Source: Luteibacter aegosomatis (GTDB lineage Bacteria; Pseudomonadota; Gammaproteobacteria; Xanthomonadales; Rhodanobacteraceae). Taken from it: a stretch of DNA of 64,000 nucleotides. The stretch is taken from contig NZ_CP095740.1 in assembly GCF_023078455.1 (NCBI RefSeq), positions 4,616,501 through 4,680,500 on the forward strand. The letters run 5' to 3'. The notes beneath the pieces were generated by a model. The model was not told the origin of the DNA. It worked only from the letters and a program-made list of their open reading frames with translations, and made no database searches. Below, one piece after another: positions 54,695-63,433 of this stretch. Both the position numbers and the translations under genes were made by a program. Numbering within the stretch: position 1 is the first letter of the stretch; every line of letters begins with the position of its first letter.

Positions 54695-55072
54695 ATGAAA
54701 ATTCTCCTCACGGATCGGGAAGCGGACGTCATGCACGTGCTGTGGACCCACGGTCCCTCGCTCGTGGCCGAGGTTCGCGAACACCTGGCGGACGACCTCG
54801 CCTACAACACGGTGCTCACGGTGTTGCGCACCCTCGAAGCCAAGGGCTACGTGGGACATGAGGAAGCGGGGCGCGGGCACCGGTACTTCGCCAGCGTCAA
54901 GCAGCAGGCGGCACGCAAGAACGCCGTGCAGCACCTGACCGACAAGCTGTTCAAGGGTTCCGCGGAGCTGCTCTTCACGCATATGGTGACGGAGCAGAAA
55001 CTGAGCGACGAGCAGATACGACGCCTGCAGCAGTTGCTGGCCGAGCGCACCGGCAAGGACGCTTCGCGGTGA
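54695..55072 (+). CDS. BlaI/MecI-family transcriptional repressor
   Basis: A 125-aa winged-helix repressor, LTDREADVMHVLWTHGPSLV at the N-terminus, with the DNA-recognition region YNTVLTVLRTLEAKGYVGHE and a C-terminal dimerisation helix (about 90-125). Length and pattern match BlaI/MecI. It overlaps the M56 peptidase gene by 4 nt. In the classical system the membrane protease partner cleaves the repressor after sensing a signal, and the same logic is expected here. Confidence 0.92.
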   Translation: MKILLTDREADVMHVLWTHGPSLVAEVREHLADDLAYNTVLTVLRTLEAKGYVGHEEAGRGHRYFASVKQQAARKNAVQHLTDKLFKGSAELLFTHMVTEQKLSDEQIRRLQQLLAERTGKDASR

Positions 55073-56607
55073 TCGCATGGATGCTCTATGCCTTGCTGGT
55101 GTCGACGGCATTGAGCATCGCGGCGCTCGTGGCGGAGCATGCGGGCAGGGTCCGCGGAGGTGTCACGCGGTGGGCATGGGTGGCGGCGCTCTTCGGTTCG
55201 CTGGTCCTGCCCACGGCACTCGCCTTCGGCTCCCTGACGATTCCCGACATCATCGGGGCGACCCGTTCGCCGACGCCGATCGTCCTGCGCGACGTGACAT
55301 CGATTCCGACACCGGTAGTGTTGCTGGATGTCGATGGCGCCTTGCCGCTGGCCCGGACCGTCGACGTCGACACGCTCGCGCAAGCGACCTGGGCGGCGAT
55401 GTCGGGGTTCATGGTGTCGCTGATGGCGGCGGCAAGCCTATGGCTGCGACGACGCAAGCGTGGATGGCGTGAAGCACGCCTTTGCGGTGAGCGCGTCCTC
55501 GTCGCGAGCGACGCCGGGCCCGCGGTCGTCGGCGTCGTACGCTCGCGTATCGTCGTTCCCGCCTGGTTGCTCCAGGTCGGCAAGGACCGACAGCGATGCG
55601 CGATCGCGCATGAACGTTCGCATCTGTCGGCTCGCGATCCGCAAGTCGTCGCGCTGGCACTGGCCGTCGTCGCATGCATGCCGTGGAATCCGTGGTTGTG
55701 GTGGCAGTTCCATCGACTACGTCGCGCCATCGAGATCGACTGCGACGCCCGCGTCCTGCGGGACGGACACGACCCGGTGGTGTACTGCGAAACACTGCTC
55801 CACGTCGGCAGGCAGCGCTCGCGCGCCACGCCGATCCTCCCCGCGATGTCGGCCTCCGCGTCCTTCCTCGAACGACGCATCCGCCAGATACTGCGCAGGC
55901 CGGGCCGGTGGGCCCGCGTGTCGGCCGCCACGCTGGGATGCGTGGCATCGGCCATGGCCGTCGTCGCGGCACAGGTGACGCCGCCCGGCAACGCGCTGGA
56001 TCGCTACACGGGCTTCTACGAGATCAGCCCGATCTCACTCGTTACCGTCGAGCGCGAAGGCAACGGCCTCACGATCGGCATCACGGGACAGGTGTCCGTA
56101 CCCCATCCTTTCCATGTCGTGCCCACCGGCGACGCACGGTTCGCGGTCGAGGGAAAAGAGGGGACCACGGTGCGTTTCGTCGACGATGCGCAAGGCCGGC
56201 CCGTTCGATTCGTGGCGACGCAGGACGGACGCGACGTGATCGACCGGCCGCGTGTCGACACAGCGCGGGCCACCCGGATCCGGGCCGCGCTCGCGGCACG
56301 CATCGAGGCGCAGAAACCGTTTCCTGGCAGCGAAAAGGCTTTGCAGCTGCTTCTCAGCGACACGCGCTCCAGCGCGGGAATGAGCGCCGAGCTGGCCCGC
56401 GTTCGATCCGAGAACCGGGCCTTCCGCGAACGGTTCCTCGCCGATCTCGGCCCCGTGCAGTCGTATGCGTTCACCGGCGTCACGAAGTTCGGCTCCGACA
56501 GCTATCGCGTGATACGCCAGCACGACACGGAGACCGTCCTCCTGGTCCTCGACGAGGACGGGACACTGGCGAGCGCCCTGCAATACACCGGAACCCGGAA
56601 CTGGTAA
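55069..56607 (+). CDS. BlaR1-like M56 membrane protease with non-penicillin-binding C-terminal domain
   Basis: A 512-aa membrane protein with four predicted helices and a cytoplasmic zinc metalloprotease, with the motif HERSH at 181-185 and the third ligand Glu222 in EIDCDARV. This is the BlaR1/MecR1 M56 domain. After the last helix (about 286-302) the typical transpeptidase-like penicillin sensor is missing. The extracytoplasmic part (about 305-512) instead begins FYEISPISLVTVEREGNGL, which resembles DUF3471-like beta domains. It is coupled to the BlaI-like repressor. The inducing signal is unknown. Confidence 0.85.
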   Translation: MIAWMLYALLVSTALSIAALVAEHAGRVRGGVTRWAWVAALFGSLVLPTALAFGSLTIPDIIGATRSPTPIVLRDVTSIPTPVVLLDVDGALPLARTVDVDTLAQATWAAMSGFMVSLMAAASLWLRRRKRGWREARLCGERVLVASDAGPAVVGVVRSRIVVPAWLLQVGKDRQRCAIAHERSHLSARDPQVVALALAVVACMPWNPWLWWQFHRLRRAIEIDCDARVLRDGHDPVVYCETLLHVGRQRSRATPILPAMSASASFLERRIRQILRRPGRWARVSAATLGCVASAMAVVAAQVTPPGNALDRYTGFYEISPISLVTVEREGNGLTIGITGQVSVPHPFHVVPTGDARFAVEGKEGTTVRFVDDAQGRPVRFVATQDGRDVIDRPRVDTARATRIRAALAARIEAQKPFPGSEKALQLLLSDTRSSAGMSAELARVRSENRAFRERFLADLGPVQSYAFTGVTKFGSDSYRVIRQHDTETVLLVLDEDGTLASALQYTGTRNW

Positions 56608-56628
56608 GCCCCAAGGAGCCGTGAAGCC

Positions 56629-57711
56629 ATGAAACGTAACGCATCGCGCTACGCCCTTCTGTCCTGTCTCGCGTGGGCGTCGTGCGCCACGGTGACCGCG
56701 GGAGCCGCCGACGTGCCGCCGGGTATCCACGCCGGCACCCTGCAAGGTGCGTCCTACCGCATCGACATCCCCGCGAACTGGAACGGCGACCTGGTCATGC
56801 TGATGCACGGCTATCAACCGGTGGGCGCGCCGGTAACGAAGCCAATGGAAGCGGCCGACGCCACGCCCGTGTTCCTGAAGAAGGGTTACGCGGTCGCGCA
56901 GAGCCAGTACGCCTCCCAGGGCTGGGCCGTTGGGGATGCCATCGCCGACAACGAGCGCCTGCGCCAGTACTTCACCCATACCTACGCACGCCCTTCGCAT
57001 ACCTACCTCTATGGCTTCTCGCTCGGAGGCCTGGCGGCGGCGGCCAGCATCGAACGCTATCCGCACGCCTACACCGGTGCGATGATCACGTGCGGCCTGA
57101 CGGTATCGACACCCGAATTTCTGGCACGTGGCGTCGTCGAACCGCTCGTCGCGTTCGACGCGTTGTTCCCCGGCGTTCTGCCCGACCTGGCGGCGCCCGA
57201 CTCACCGCCATCGATCGCGCCGGACGCCATCGCCCAGGCCCTGCAGACGCGCCCGGACGAAGCGGCCCTGCTCGAAAAGCGCCTGCAGGAAACACCGCAG
57301 ACGCTGCCGCCGCTCCTGGGCCTCTACTACATGGCGTTGCGCGAGCTGGAACAGCGTGCCGGCGGCATGCCCGTGGACAATCGCAAACAGGTTTACGAAG
57401 GCTTCGGCGACGACGACGACGTCAACCGCCGCGTCCATCGCTACACCGGTTCGCCGGCCGCCGTGGCGTATGCCCGACGAAACGTCACGCTCACCGGCCA
57501 CGTGGCCACGCCCGTGGTGATGCAATGGAACGTTTTCGACGAGACGGTACCGGCGCGGTTCCATGACGTGTATCCGCGGCAAATCCGCGCCGCGGGCAAG
57601 GGCCGGTGGTTGACCGTCCTGCCGCCCACGGGCAACGGCCATTGCAACTTCACCGAAGCGGACACGGCTACCGCCTTTGATGTCCTCGTGGGCAAGGCCG
57701 GGGGCCGCTAG
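56629..57711 (+). CDS. Secreted alpha/beta hydrolase of unknown substrate
   Basis: A 360-aa protein with a signal peptide (ALLSCLAWASCATVTAGA), an oxyanion strand VMLMHGYQPVGAP, the nucleophile elbow LYGFSLGGLAAAAS and a possible catalytic His in NGHCNFTEAD near the C-terminus. It begins 21 nt after the BlaR1-like gene on the same strand and may belong to its regulon. Family-level function is not assigned; esterase or peptidase activity in the periplasm is plausible. Confidence 0.72.
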   Translation: MKRNASRYALLSCLAWASCATVTAGAADVPPGIHAGTLQGASYRIDIPANWNGDLVMLMHGYQPVGAPVTKPMEAADATPVFLKKGYAVAQSQYASQGWAVGDAIADNERLRQYFTHTYARPSHTYLYGFSLGGLAAAASIERYPHAYTGAMITCGLTVSTPEFLARGVVEPLVAFDALFPGVLPDLAAPDSPPSIAPDAIAQALQTRPDEAALLEKRLQETPQTLPPLLGLYYMALRELEQRAGGMPVDNRKQVYEGFGDDDDVNRRVHRYTGSPAAVAYARRNVTLTGHVATPVVMQWNVFDETVPARFHDVYPRQIRAAGKGRWLTVLPPTGNGHCNFTEADTATAFDVLVGKAGGR

Positions 57712-57786
57712 CGCCTTCGACACGCCGCACGCTCCCGCGCACGGTCGTCGAAATCGAATATTCTTGCGGCGCGGCCAAGGTGGGCC

Positions 57787-58212
57787 GTGTCCTACAAGGA
57801 AGCGTTCGTGATCGTGCCGGACCTGTTCACCCTGCCCGCCTTCGTGGCCTACCTCGGCCTGGGCATCCTGTATTTCGTCGCCTTCGTGGTGACCTACATC
57901 TGGATCACGCCGCAGCGGGAGATGGCGCTGATCCGCGAGGGCAACCTCGCCGCCGCCATCAGCCTGGGTGGCGCGATGATCGGCTTCGTGCAGCCGCTGG
58001 CGAGCGCCATCGCGCACAGCGTGAACCTCGTCGACCTCGCCCTGTGGGGCGCCGTGGCCTGGGCCGTGCAGTTGCTGACCCACCTCGTGCTTCGCCTCGT
58101 CGTGCGTGACCTGCGCGGCCGTATCGAGGCCGACGTGCGCTCGGTCGCCCTGTTCGTGGCCTTGGTCGCGGCCTGCGTCGGCACCCTCAACGCCGCCGCC
58201 ATGACCTACTGA
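57787..58212 (+). CDS. DUF350-family membrane protein (YjfL-like)
   Basis: A 141-aa integral membrane protein with four helices in two repeats, YLGLGILYFVAFVVTYIWIT near residues 22-41 and GAMIGFVQPLASAIAHSVNL in the middle. The layout and the EGNLAAAISLGGAMIGF segment match DUF350. The start is a GTG with AAGGTGG upstream. It heads a unit with a DUF1190 protein and a glutathionylspermidine-synthase-like protein, the same trio as E. coli yjfL-yjfM-yjfC. Function unknown. Confidence 0.83.
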   Translation: MSYKEAFVIVPDLFTLPAFVAYLGLGILYFVAFVVTYIWITPQREMALIREGNLAAAISLGGAMIGFVQPLASAIAHSVNLVDLALWGAVAWAVQLLTHLVLRLVVRDLRGRIEADVRSVALFVALVAACVGTLNAAAMTY

Positions 58213-58222
58213 GGGCGTCGTC

Positions 58223-58735
58223 GTGGCCAACGCGAAGAAGCCCGGGAAAGAAAAGAAGAACCGAGGGCAACTCGGCCCAAGGGCCGACGCCAAGTTCAAC
58301 CTGCCCGCCGGGTACAAACACCCGTCGTTCTCGCCTCCGCCGGAGCCGCTGTTCGGCAAGGGCAAGCGCATGCGTTCCGCGGCCGTCGCCGTGGGCATCA
58401 TCGGCCTGTTCGGCTACGCGGTCTGGCCGCGCACCGACGTGCAGCGCAACAGCTACGCCAGCAAGGAAGACTGCGAGCACGACTACGCCACCGGCCAGTG
58501 CTCGTACGATGAAGGCAAGCAGGGCAACTCGAGTTACTCGACCGGGTATCACTATTACGGCCCCTGGTATCGCAGCGACTGGCGGACGAACCCGGTGCAA
58601 GGCGACCCCGGACCCGGCCGTACGTTCGCCAGCGGTTCGTCGAGCGGCGCCAGCAGCCGCGGGCCGACCGGCTTCGATTTCGGCTCACGCGGCGGCTTCG
58701 GCTCGACCGGACGCGTCTCGGCACGGGGCGGCTGA
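58223..58735 (+). CDS. DUF1190-like protein (YjfM/YgiB-like)
   Basis: A 170-aa protein with a basic N-terminal cytoplasmic tail rich in Lys/Pro, one helix (AVAVGIIGLFGYAVW, about 54-68) and a glycine-, serine- and tyrosine-rich C-terminus containing two Cys (KEDCEHDYATGQCSYDEG) and SSGASSRGPTGFDFGSRGGF. This matches the DUF1190 pattern seen in YgiB and YjfM. It starts with GTG 10 nt after the DUF350 gene and ends on the ATG of the next gene (TGATG). Confidence 0.72.
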   Translation: MANAKKPGKEKKNRGQLGPRADAKFNLPAGYKHPSFSPPPEPLFGKGKRMRSAAVAVGIIGLFGYAVWPRTDVQRNSYASKEDCEHDYATGQCSYDEGKQGNSSYSTGYHYYGPWYRSDWRTNPVQGDPGPGRTFASGSSSGASSRGPTGFDFGSRGGFGSTGRVSARGG

Positions 58736-59835
58736 TGCGCAGGGAGACGATACGGCCACGCGACGACTGGCAGCGTGAGGTCGAAGCCGTCGGGTTCGGT
58801 TTCCATACGGTCGACGGCCAGCCGTACTGGCGCGAAGACGCCTGCTACGTGTTCGACGAAGACGCCATCGACGAGGCGGAAGTCGCCACGCGCGAACTGC
58901 ACGCGCTCTGCCTCGATGCCGTGGACCGCATCGTCCGCGACGGCCGTTACGACCAGCTCGGCATCGGTGAACGCGGCGCCGCGCTGGCCGAACGCAGTTG
59001 GTGGAATCGCGACCCGTCACTCTACGGACGCATGGACCTTTCCTGGGACGGCCAATCGCCGCCGAAACTGCTCGAATACAACGCCGACACGCCCACCTCG
59101 CTTTTCGAAGCCTCGGTGGTGCAGTGGTACTGGCTGGAAGCGCGCTACCCGGACGCGGATCAGTTCAACTCCATCCACGAGAAGCTGATCGAGCGTTGGC
59201 GCACGGTCGGCGGCGGCCAGCGCGTGCATTTCGCCGCGTGCTACGACAACCCCGAAGACGGCACCACCACCGATTACCTGCTCGACACCTGCATGCAGGC
59301 CGGCCACGAGGTGCAGGCGCTCGACATCGAGGAGATCGGCTGGTCGGGTCGCGACTTCATCGACCTGGCCGACCGGCCGATCGACCGCCTGTTCAAGCTC
59401 TATCCCTGGGAATGGCTGCTGGACGAAGCCTTCGGCGAACACATCCCGACCGCGAACATCCGCTGGATCGAACCGCCCTGGAAGATGCTGCTGTCGAACA
59501 AGGCGATCCTGCCGCTGCTATGGGAGTTCTTCCCCGGCCACCCGAACCTGCTGCCCGCCAGCCTGCGCCGCGAGGACATCCCCGGTACCGCCGTCGCCAA
59601 ACCGTACTGGGGCAGGGAAGGCGAGGGCATCGCCATCCTCGACCCGCACCAGGGTGCGGTGCTGGCGCCGCAACGCGTGTATCAGGCTCTCGCCCCCTTA
59701 CCGGTGTTCGACGGCCGACACGCGCTCGTCGGCTCGTGGATCGTCGGCGACGAGCCCGCCGGCATCGGCATCCGCGAGGACGGCGATCGCATCACGCGGA
59801 ACACGAGTTGCTTCGTGCCGCACCTTTTTCGTTGA
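58735..59835 (+). CDS. Glutathionylspermidine synthase family protein (YjfC/YgiC-like)
   Basis: A 366-aa ATP-grasp ligase of the glutathionylspermidine-synthase C-terminal family. The stretches MDLSWDGQSPPKLLEYNADT and SNKAILPLLWEFFPGHPNLL, and VAKPYWGREGEGIAILDPHQ for the nucleotide-binding part, are close to YgiC/YjfC. It lacks the amidase domain of bifunctional Gsp, so it may ligate an amine to a peptide rather than act on glutathione. It overlaps the DUF1190 gene by one base and closes the three-gene unit. Confidence 0.9.
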   Translation: MRRETIRPRDDWQREVEAVGFGFHTVDGQPYWREDACYVFDEDAIDEAEVATRELHALCLDAVDRIVRDGRYDQLGIGERGAALAERSWWNRDPSLYGRMDLSWDGQSPPKLLEYNADTPTSLFEASVVQWYWLEARYPDADQFNSIHEKLIERWRTVGGGQRVHFAACYDNPEDGTTTDYLLDTCMQAGHEVQALDIEEIGWSGRDFIDLADRPIDRLFKLYPWEWLLDEAFGEHIPTANIRWIEPPWKMLLSNKAILPLLWEFFPGHPNLLPASLRREDIPGTAVAKPYWGREGEGIAILDPHQGAVLAPQRVYQALAPLPVFDGRHALVGSWIVGDEPAGIGIREDGDRITRNTSCFVPHLFR

Positions 59836-59845
59836 GGCCTTCGCC

Positions 59846-60781
59846 TCAGCGAACGTGTTTGTCGAGAAACGGCAGCACGTAGCCGGCGATCGCGTCGGCC
59901 TGCTCTTCCCACGGAAAGTGACCGGCATCGAGCAGGTGCACCTCGGCGTCGGGCACGTCGCGCCGATAGGCTTCGCCGCCCGCACCGATGAATGACGGAT
60001 CATTCTTGCCCCATACCACCAGCGTCGGCGGACGATGGCTGCGCAGCCAGGCCTGCCAGGCGGGGTAGGCGGCCACGTTGGTGCGGTAGTCGTAGAGCAG
60101 CGACGCCTGGATCTCGCGTTGGCCGGGGCGGGCGAGGTGGGCGATTTCGTCGCCCCATGCGTCGGGATCGTATTTTTCCGGGTGCGACGTGCCCGCGGTA
60201 TGGCGTTGTTCGGTCGCCGTGGGCGAGATGAAGGTTTCGAAGACCTCGGGGTGGGCGGCGGGATCTTTCCAGTATTCGCCGATCAGCGTCCATTTCTTGC
60301 CTAGCCCTTCGGGGTACGCGTTGGCGTTGGACACCACCAGCGCGGTAACGCGTTCGGGATGCTTCAGCATGAGGCGGAACCCGACCGGGCCGCCGTAGTC
60401 GTGGAGGTAGAGCGCGTACTTGCGCAAGCCCAGTGCGCCGAGGAAACCGTCGGTCGTCTCGGCCAGGTGATCGAACGTGTAGGCGTAGGCGGCCGGCGCG
60501 GGCGCATCGCTCTGGCCGAAGCCCGGAAAGTCGGGCGCGATCAGGTGGTAACGCGTGGCCAGCAGCGGAAAGAGCGTGGCGAACTCGCGCGACGACGACG
60601 GAAAGCCGTGCAGGAGCACCAGCGTGGGCGCGTCCTTCGGGCCGGCCTCGCGGTAGAAGATGCGCACGCCGTCCACCGATACGTAGTGGTAGGTGGTGCT
60701 GGCATGCGTGGCTACGAGGGGTGCCGCCTGCGCGGCGGTGGCGAGCAGCATGCCGCCCGCGAGGATGCCCAGGGTCTTCAT
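59846..60781 (-). CDS. Secreted alpha/beta hydrolase, epoxide hydrolase/haloalkane dehalogenase-like
   Basis: A 311-aa enzyme with signal peptide ILAGGMLLATAAQAAP. The oxyanion HGFPSSS follows the first strand, and the nucleophile strand LYLHDYGGPVGFRLM carries an aspartate at the elbow rather than serine, the feature of epoxide hydrolases and haloalkane dehalogenases. The His is in LLDAGHFPWEEQ and an acidic partner in GKNDPSF. The short sequence APAAYAYTFDHLAETTDGFL is also typical. Substrate unknown. It converges on the synthase gene. Confidence 0.86.
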   Translation of the reverse strand: MKTLGILAGGMLLATAAQAAPLVATHASTTYHYVSVDGVRIFYREAGPKDAPTLVLLHGFPSSSREFATLFPLLATRYHLIAPDFPGFGQSDAPAPAAYAYTFDHLAETTDGFLGALGLRKYALYLHDYGGPVGFRLMLKHPERVTALVVSNANAYPEGLGKKWTLIGEYWKDPAAHPEVFETFISPTATEQRHTAGTSHPEKYDPDAWGDEIAHLARPGQREIQASLLYDYRTNVAAYPAWQAWLRSHRPPTLVVWGKNDPSFIGAGGEAYRRDVPDAEVHLLDAGHFPWEEQADAIAGYVLPFLDKHVR

Positions 60782-60924
60782 GTCGTCGTCTCGTCCGGAA
60801 AAGGGGATACACCCTGGTTCGCTCGGGCATCCCGCGGGGTTACATCATGACGGTCCCTCCCGGGCTGCGTCGTGCGCCGGTGCTTCCGCTAGGATGCATG
60901 GCTGTCGAACTACGGACGAACCCC

Positions 60925-61593
60925 ATGCCCCTGCCCACCGTCGAACACGAAACCCACGCCTCGCCCACCTGGTCGGTGATCTGGCTGCACGGCCTGGGCG
61001 CCGACGGCAACGACTTCGTGCCGATCGTGCCCGAGTTGGTCGATCCCTCGTGGCCGGGCGTGCGCTTCGTCTTTCCGCACGCGCCGGTGCGGCCGGTGAC
61101 GGTGAACAACGGCGTGCCGATGCGCGCTTGGTACGACATCAAGGGCCTGGCCATCGCCGACAAGCAGGATGCCGAAGGCATCCGCGCCTCCATCGCCGAG
61201 GTGGAATCGCTCATCGCGCGCGAAAACGAGCGCGGGATACCCAGCTCGCATATCGTGCTGGCCGGCTTCTCGCAGGGCGGCGCCATGACGCTCTCCGCGG
61301 GCCTGCGCCACCGCGAAGCGCTGGGCGGGTTGCTCGTGCTTTCCGCCTACCTGCCACTGCACGACACCATCGAGGCCGAACGCAGCGGCGCCAACCACGC
61401 CACGCCGGTGTTCTGGGGCCACGGCACGGCCGACCCGGTGGTGCCGATGGCGCTGGGCCAGCAGTCGCGCGAGTTCCTGGAGGCGCTCGGCCATCGCATC
61501 GACTGGCATACCTACCCGATGGGCCACCAGGTCAGCCTCCCCGAGATCGCCGACATCCGTGCCTGGCTGACGGAACGCTTCACCGACGCGTGA
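60925..61593 (+). CDS. Carboxylesterase, phospholipase/acyl-protein-thioesterase family
   Basis: A 222-aa cytosolic alpha/beta hydrolase. VIWLHGLGADGNDFVPIVPE is the oxyanion region, the serine is in VLAGFSQGGAMTLSAGL, the aspartate in GHGTADPVVPM, and the histidine in YPMGHQVSLPE. It resembles Pseudomonas carboxylesterase and human acyl-protein thioesterase. I use the ATG at 60925; an ATG nine codons upstream (60898) has AGGA before it and is possible. Confidence 0.88.
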   Translation: MPLPTVEHETHASPTWSVIWLHGLGADGNDFVPIVPELVDPSWPGVRFVFPHAPVRPVTVNNGVPMRAWYDIKGLAIADKQDAEGIRASIAEVESLIARENERGIPSSHIVLAGFSQGGAMTLSAGLRHREALGGLLVLSAYLPLHDTIEAERSGANHATPVFWGHGTADPVVPMALGQQSREFLEALGHRIDWHTYPMGHQVSLPEIADIRAWLTERFTDA

Positions 61594-61638
61594 CCCCGCG
61601 CGCGGCGTCGGGGACGGGCATCCGGCATACTCCGCCGC

Positions 61639-62682
61639 ATGCCCGCCGAGCCGCGCCCTTCCACGCCCCTGCCCGACTTCTGCAGCCTGCCCGTGCTGTT
61701 CGCGCTGCTCGTGGTCGGGGCGCTCACCGTCACCCTCATGCGGCTCGCGCCCGGCGCCACGGGCGGCTGGCGCGAATACTGCGCGGCCGTGCTGTTCACG
61801 AGCTGGCTGTCGATCCTGCTCACCGTGGCGCTGTGCAAGCTGCGCACGCCGATGCAGCGGCTGCCCGGCCATTGGCCTTATGCCGCCGTCTGGCTGCTGC
61901 TGGTGGCGCTGACCGCGGCGGCGGCCGCCGTGCTGGAGTGGATCGACCGCGGCCTCGCACTCGGCATCGGCCCGTCGGCACCGACCCGCTTCACCGTCCA
62001 GGCCGGGCTGGCGGCCGGCCTCCTCGGCGCCTGCCTGCTGCGCTACTTCTACGTGGTGGCGCAATGGCAGGCCCGCGTCGCGGCGGAGGCGCAGGCGCAG
62101 GTGGCCGCGCTGCAGGCGCGCATCCGTCCGCATTTCCTCTTCAACAGCATGAACACCGTGGCCGCGCTGATCGGCATCGACCCACGCGCCGCGGAACGCA
62201 CCGTGGAAAACCTCGCCGAGCTGTTCCGCGCCGCGCTCGGCGACGATCGTGACGGCACGGGCACGCTCGGCGACGAGTGGCGCCTCGTCGACCGCTATCT
62301 CGACATCGAAGCGTTGCGCCTCGGCGAGCGCCTGCGCGTGGAGCGCCGCCTGGAGGCCTCCGAAGCGTTGCCGATGCCGCACCTGCTCTTGCAACCGCTG
62401 GTGGAAAACGCGATCCGCCACGGCATCCAGCCCCGTGTCGACGGCGGCCTGCTGCGCATCGTCGCGCGCGCCGTGCCCGGCGGAACGGAACTGTGCGTGG
62501 ACAACCCCCTGCCGCCGTCTCCCGCGCCAGCCGGGACGGGGCATGGCCTGCGCAACGTGCGCGAGCGCGTGCGTTATCTCTACGGCGACCGCGCCCGCGT
62601 GCATGTCGAAACCATCGGCGATCGCTTCGCCGTCACCCTGTTTCTGCCGGAGGCGGCGCATGCGCGTGCTGATCGCCGATGA
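61639..62682 (+). CDS. algZ: LytS-family sensor histidine kinase, AlgZ/FimS-like
   Basis: A 347-aa protein with about four to five N-terminal helices (residues 15-145), then a histidine-kinase domain of the LytS/His_kinase type. The phosphoacceptor is His165 in RIRPHFLFNSMNTVAALIG, and the ATPase motifs are LLLQPLVENAIRHGI and GHGLRNVRERV. It overlaps the response regulator gene by 23 nt and is followed by hemC. This order is the same as algZ-algR-hemC in Pseudomonas, where the pair controls exopolysaccharide and type IV pilus genes. Confidence 0.9.
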   Translation: MPAEPRPSTPLPDFCSLPVLFALLVVGALTVTLMRLAPGATGGWREYCAAVLFTSWLSILLTVALCKLRTPMQRLPGHWPYAAVWLLLVALTAAAAAVLEWIDRGLALGIGPSAPTRFTVQAGLAAGLLGACLLRYFYVVAQWQARVAAEAQAQVAALQARIRPHFLFNSMNTVAALIGIDPRAAERTVENLAELFRAALGDDRDGTGTLGDEWRLVDRYLDIEALRLGERLRVERRLEASEALPMPHLLLQPLVENAIRHGIQPRVDGGLLRIVARAVPGGTELCVDNPLPPSPAPAGTGHGLRNVRERVRYLYGDRARVHVETIGDRFAVTLFLPEAAHARADRR

Positions 62683-63373
62683 CGAACCGCTCGCGCGCAC
62701 GCGGCTGGCCGCGTTGCTCGCCCACCACCGCGACGTCGAGGTCGTCGGCAGCGTCGCCGACGGCGAGGCGACGATCGCCGCGTGTTCGACGTTGCACCCC
62801 GACATCGTGCTGCTCGACATCGACATGCCCGGCCTGCGCGGCACCGAGGCGGCGAAACGGCTCGCCGCCTTACCCGCGCGACCGCAGGTGGTGTTCTGCA
62901 CGGCTTACGAAACGCACGCCCTGCAGGCCTTCGACCTGGGCGCCACCGATTACCTGCTCAAACCGGTGCGCGCCGAACGCCTCGAGGAAGCCCTGCGCCG
63001 TGTCGCGGCCCGGCTCACGGCCACGTCCGCGCCGGTACCGCCGCCCGACGCATGGTTGCGTGCGCGCAGCGGCAACGGCGAATGGCGCATCGCGCTCGCC
63101 GACGTGATCTACCTGCTGGCCGACGAAAAATACGTCGCCGTGCACCACGTGGGCGGCACGCACCTGATCGACGATTCGCTGCGCCAGCTCGAAGCGGCGC
63201 ACGGCGAACGACTGGTACGCCTGCACCGCAATTGCCTGGTGCCGCGGCATCGCCTGCTCGGCCTGAAGACCCTCCCCGACGGCCGCGTGCTTTCCCGGCT
63301 CGACGGCAGCGACGAAACCCCGGAAGTGAGCCGACGCAACCTGCCGGCCGTGCGCCAGCTGCTGCGCGGCTGA
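62660..63373 (+). CDS. algR: LytTR-family response regulator, AlgR-like
   Basis: A 237-aa response regulator with a receiver domain (phosphoacceptor Asp53 in IVLLDIDMPGLRG, conserved Lys in YLLKPVRAE) and a C-terminal LytTR DNA-binding domain (about 135-235, with VIYLLADEKYVAVHH and RLHRNCLVPRHRLLGL). The ATG at 62660 has GGAGG directly upstream. It is the cognate partner of the AlgZ-like kinase. The target regulon cannot be read from this window. Confidence 0.92.
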   Translation: MRVLIADDEPLARTRLAALLAHHRDVEVVGSVADGEATIAACSTLHPDIVLLDIDMPGLRGTEAAKRLAALPARPQVVFCTAYETHALQAFDLGATDYLLKPVRAERLEEALRRVAARLTATSAPVPPPDAWLRARSGNGEWRIALADVIYLLADEKYVAVHHVGGTHLIDDSLRQLEAAHGERLVRLHRNCLVPRHRLLGLKTLPDGRVLSRLDGSDETPEVSRRNLPAVRQLLRG

Positions 63374-63433
63374 GCGAAGGGCCATCGATTGGGCGACAAT
63401 AGCGCGCAACGCTCCATCCCTTCCAGGACCCTC

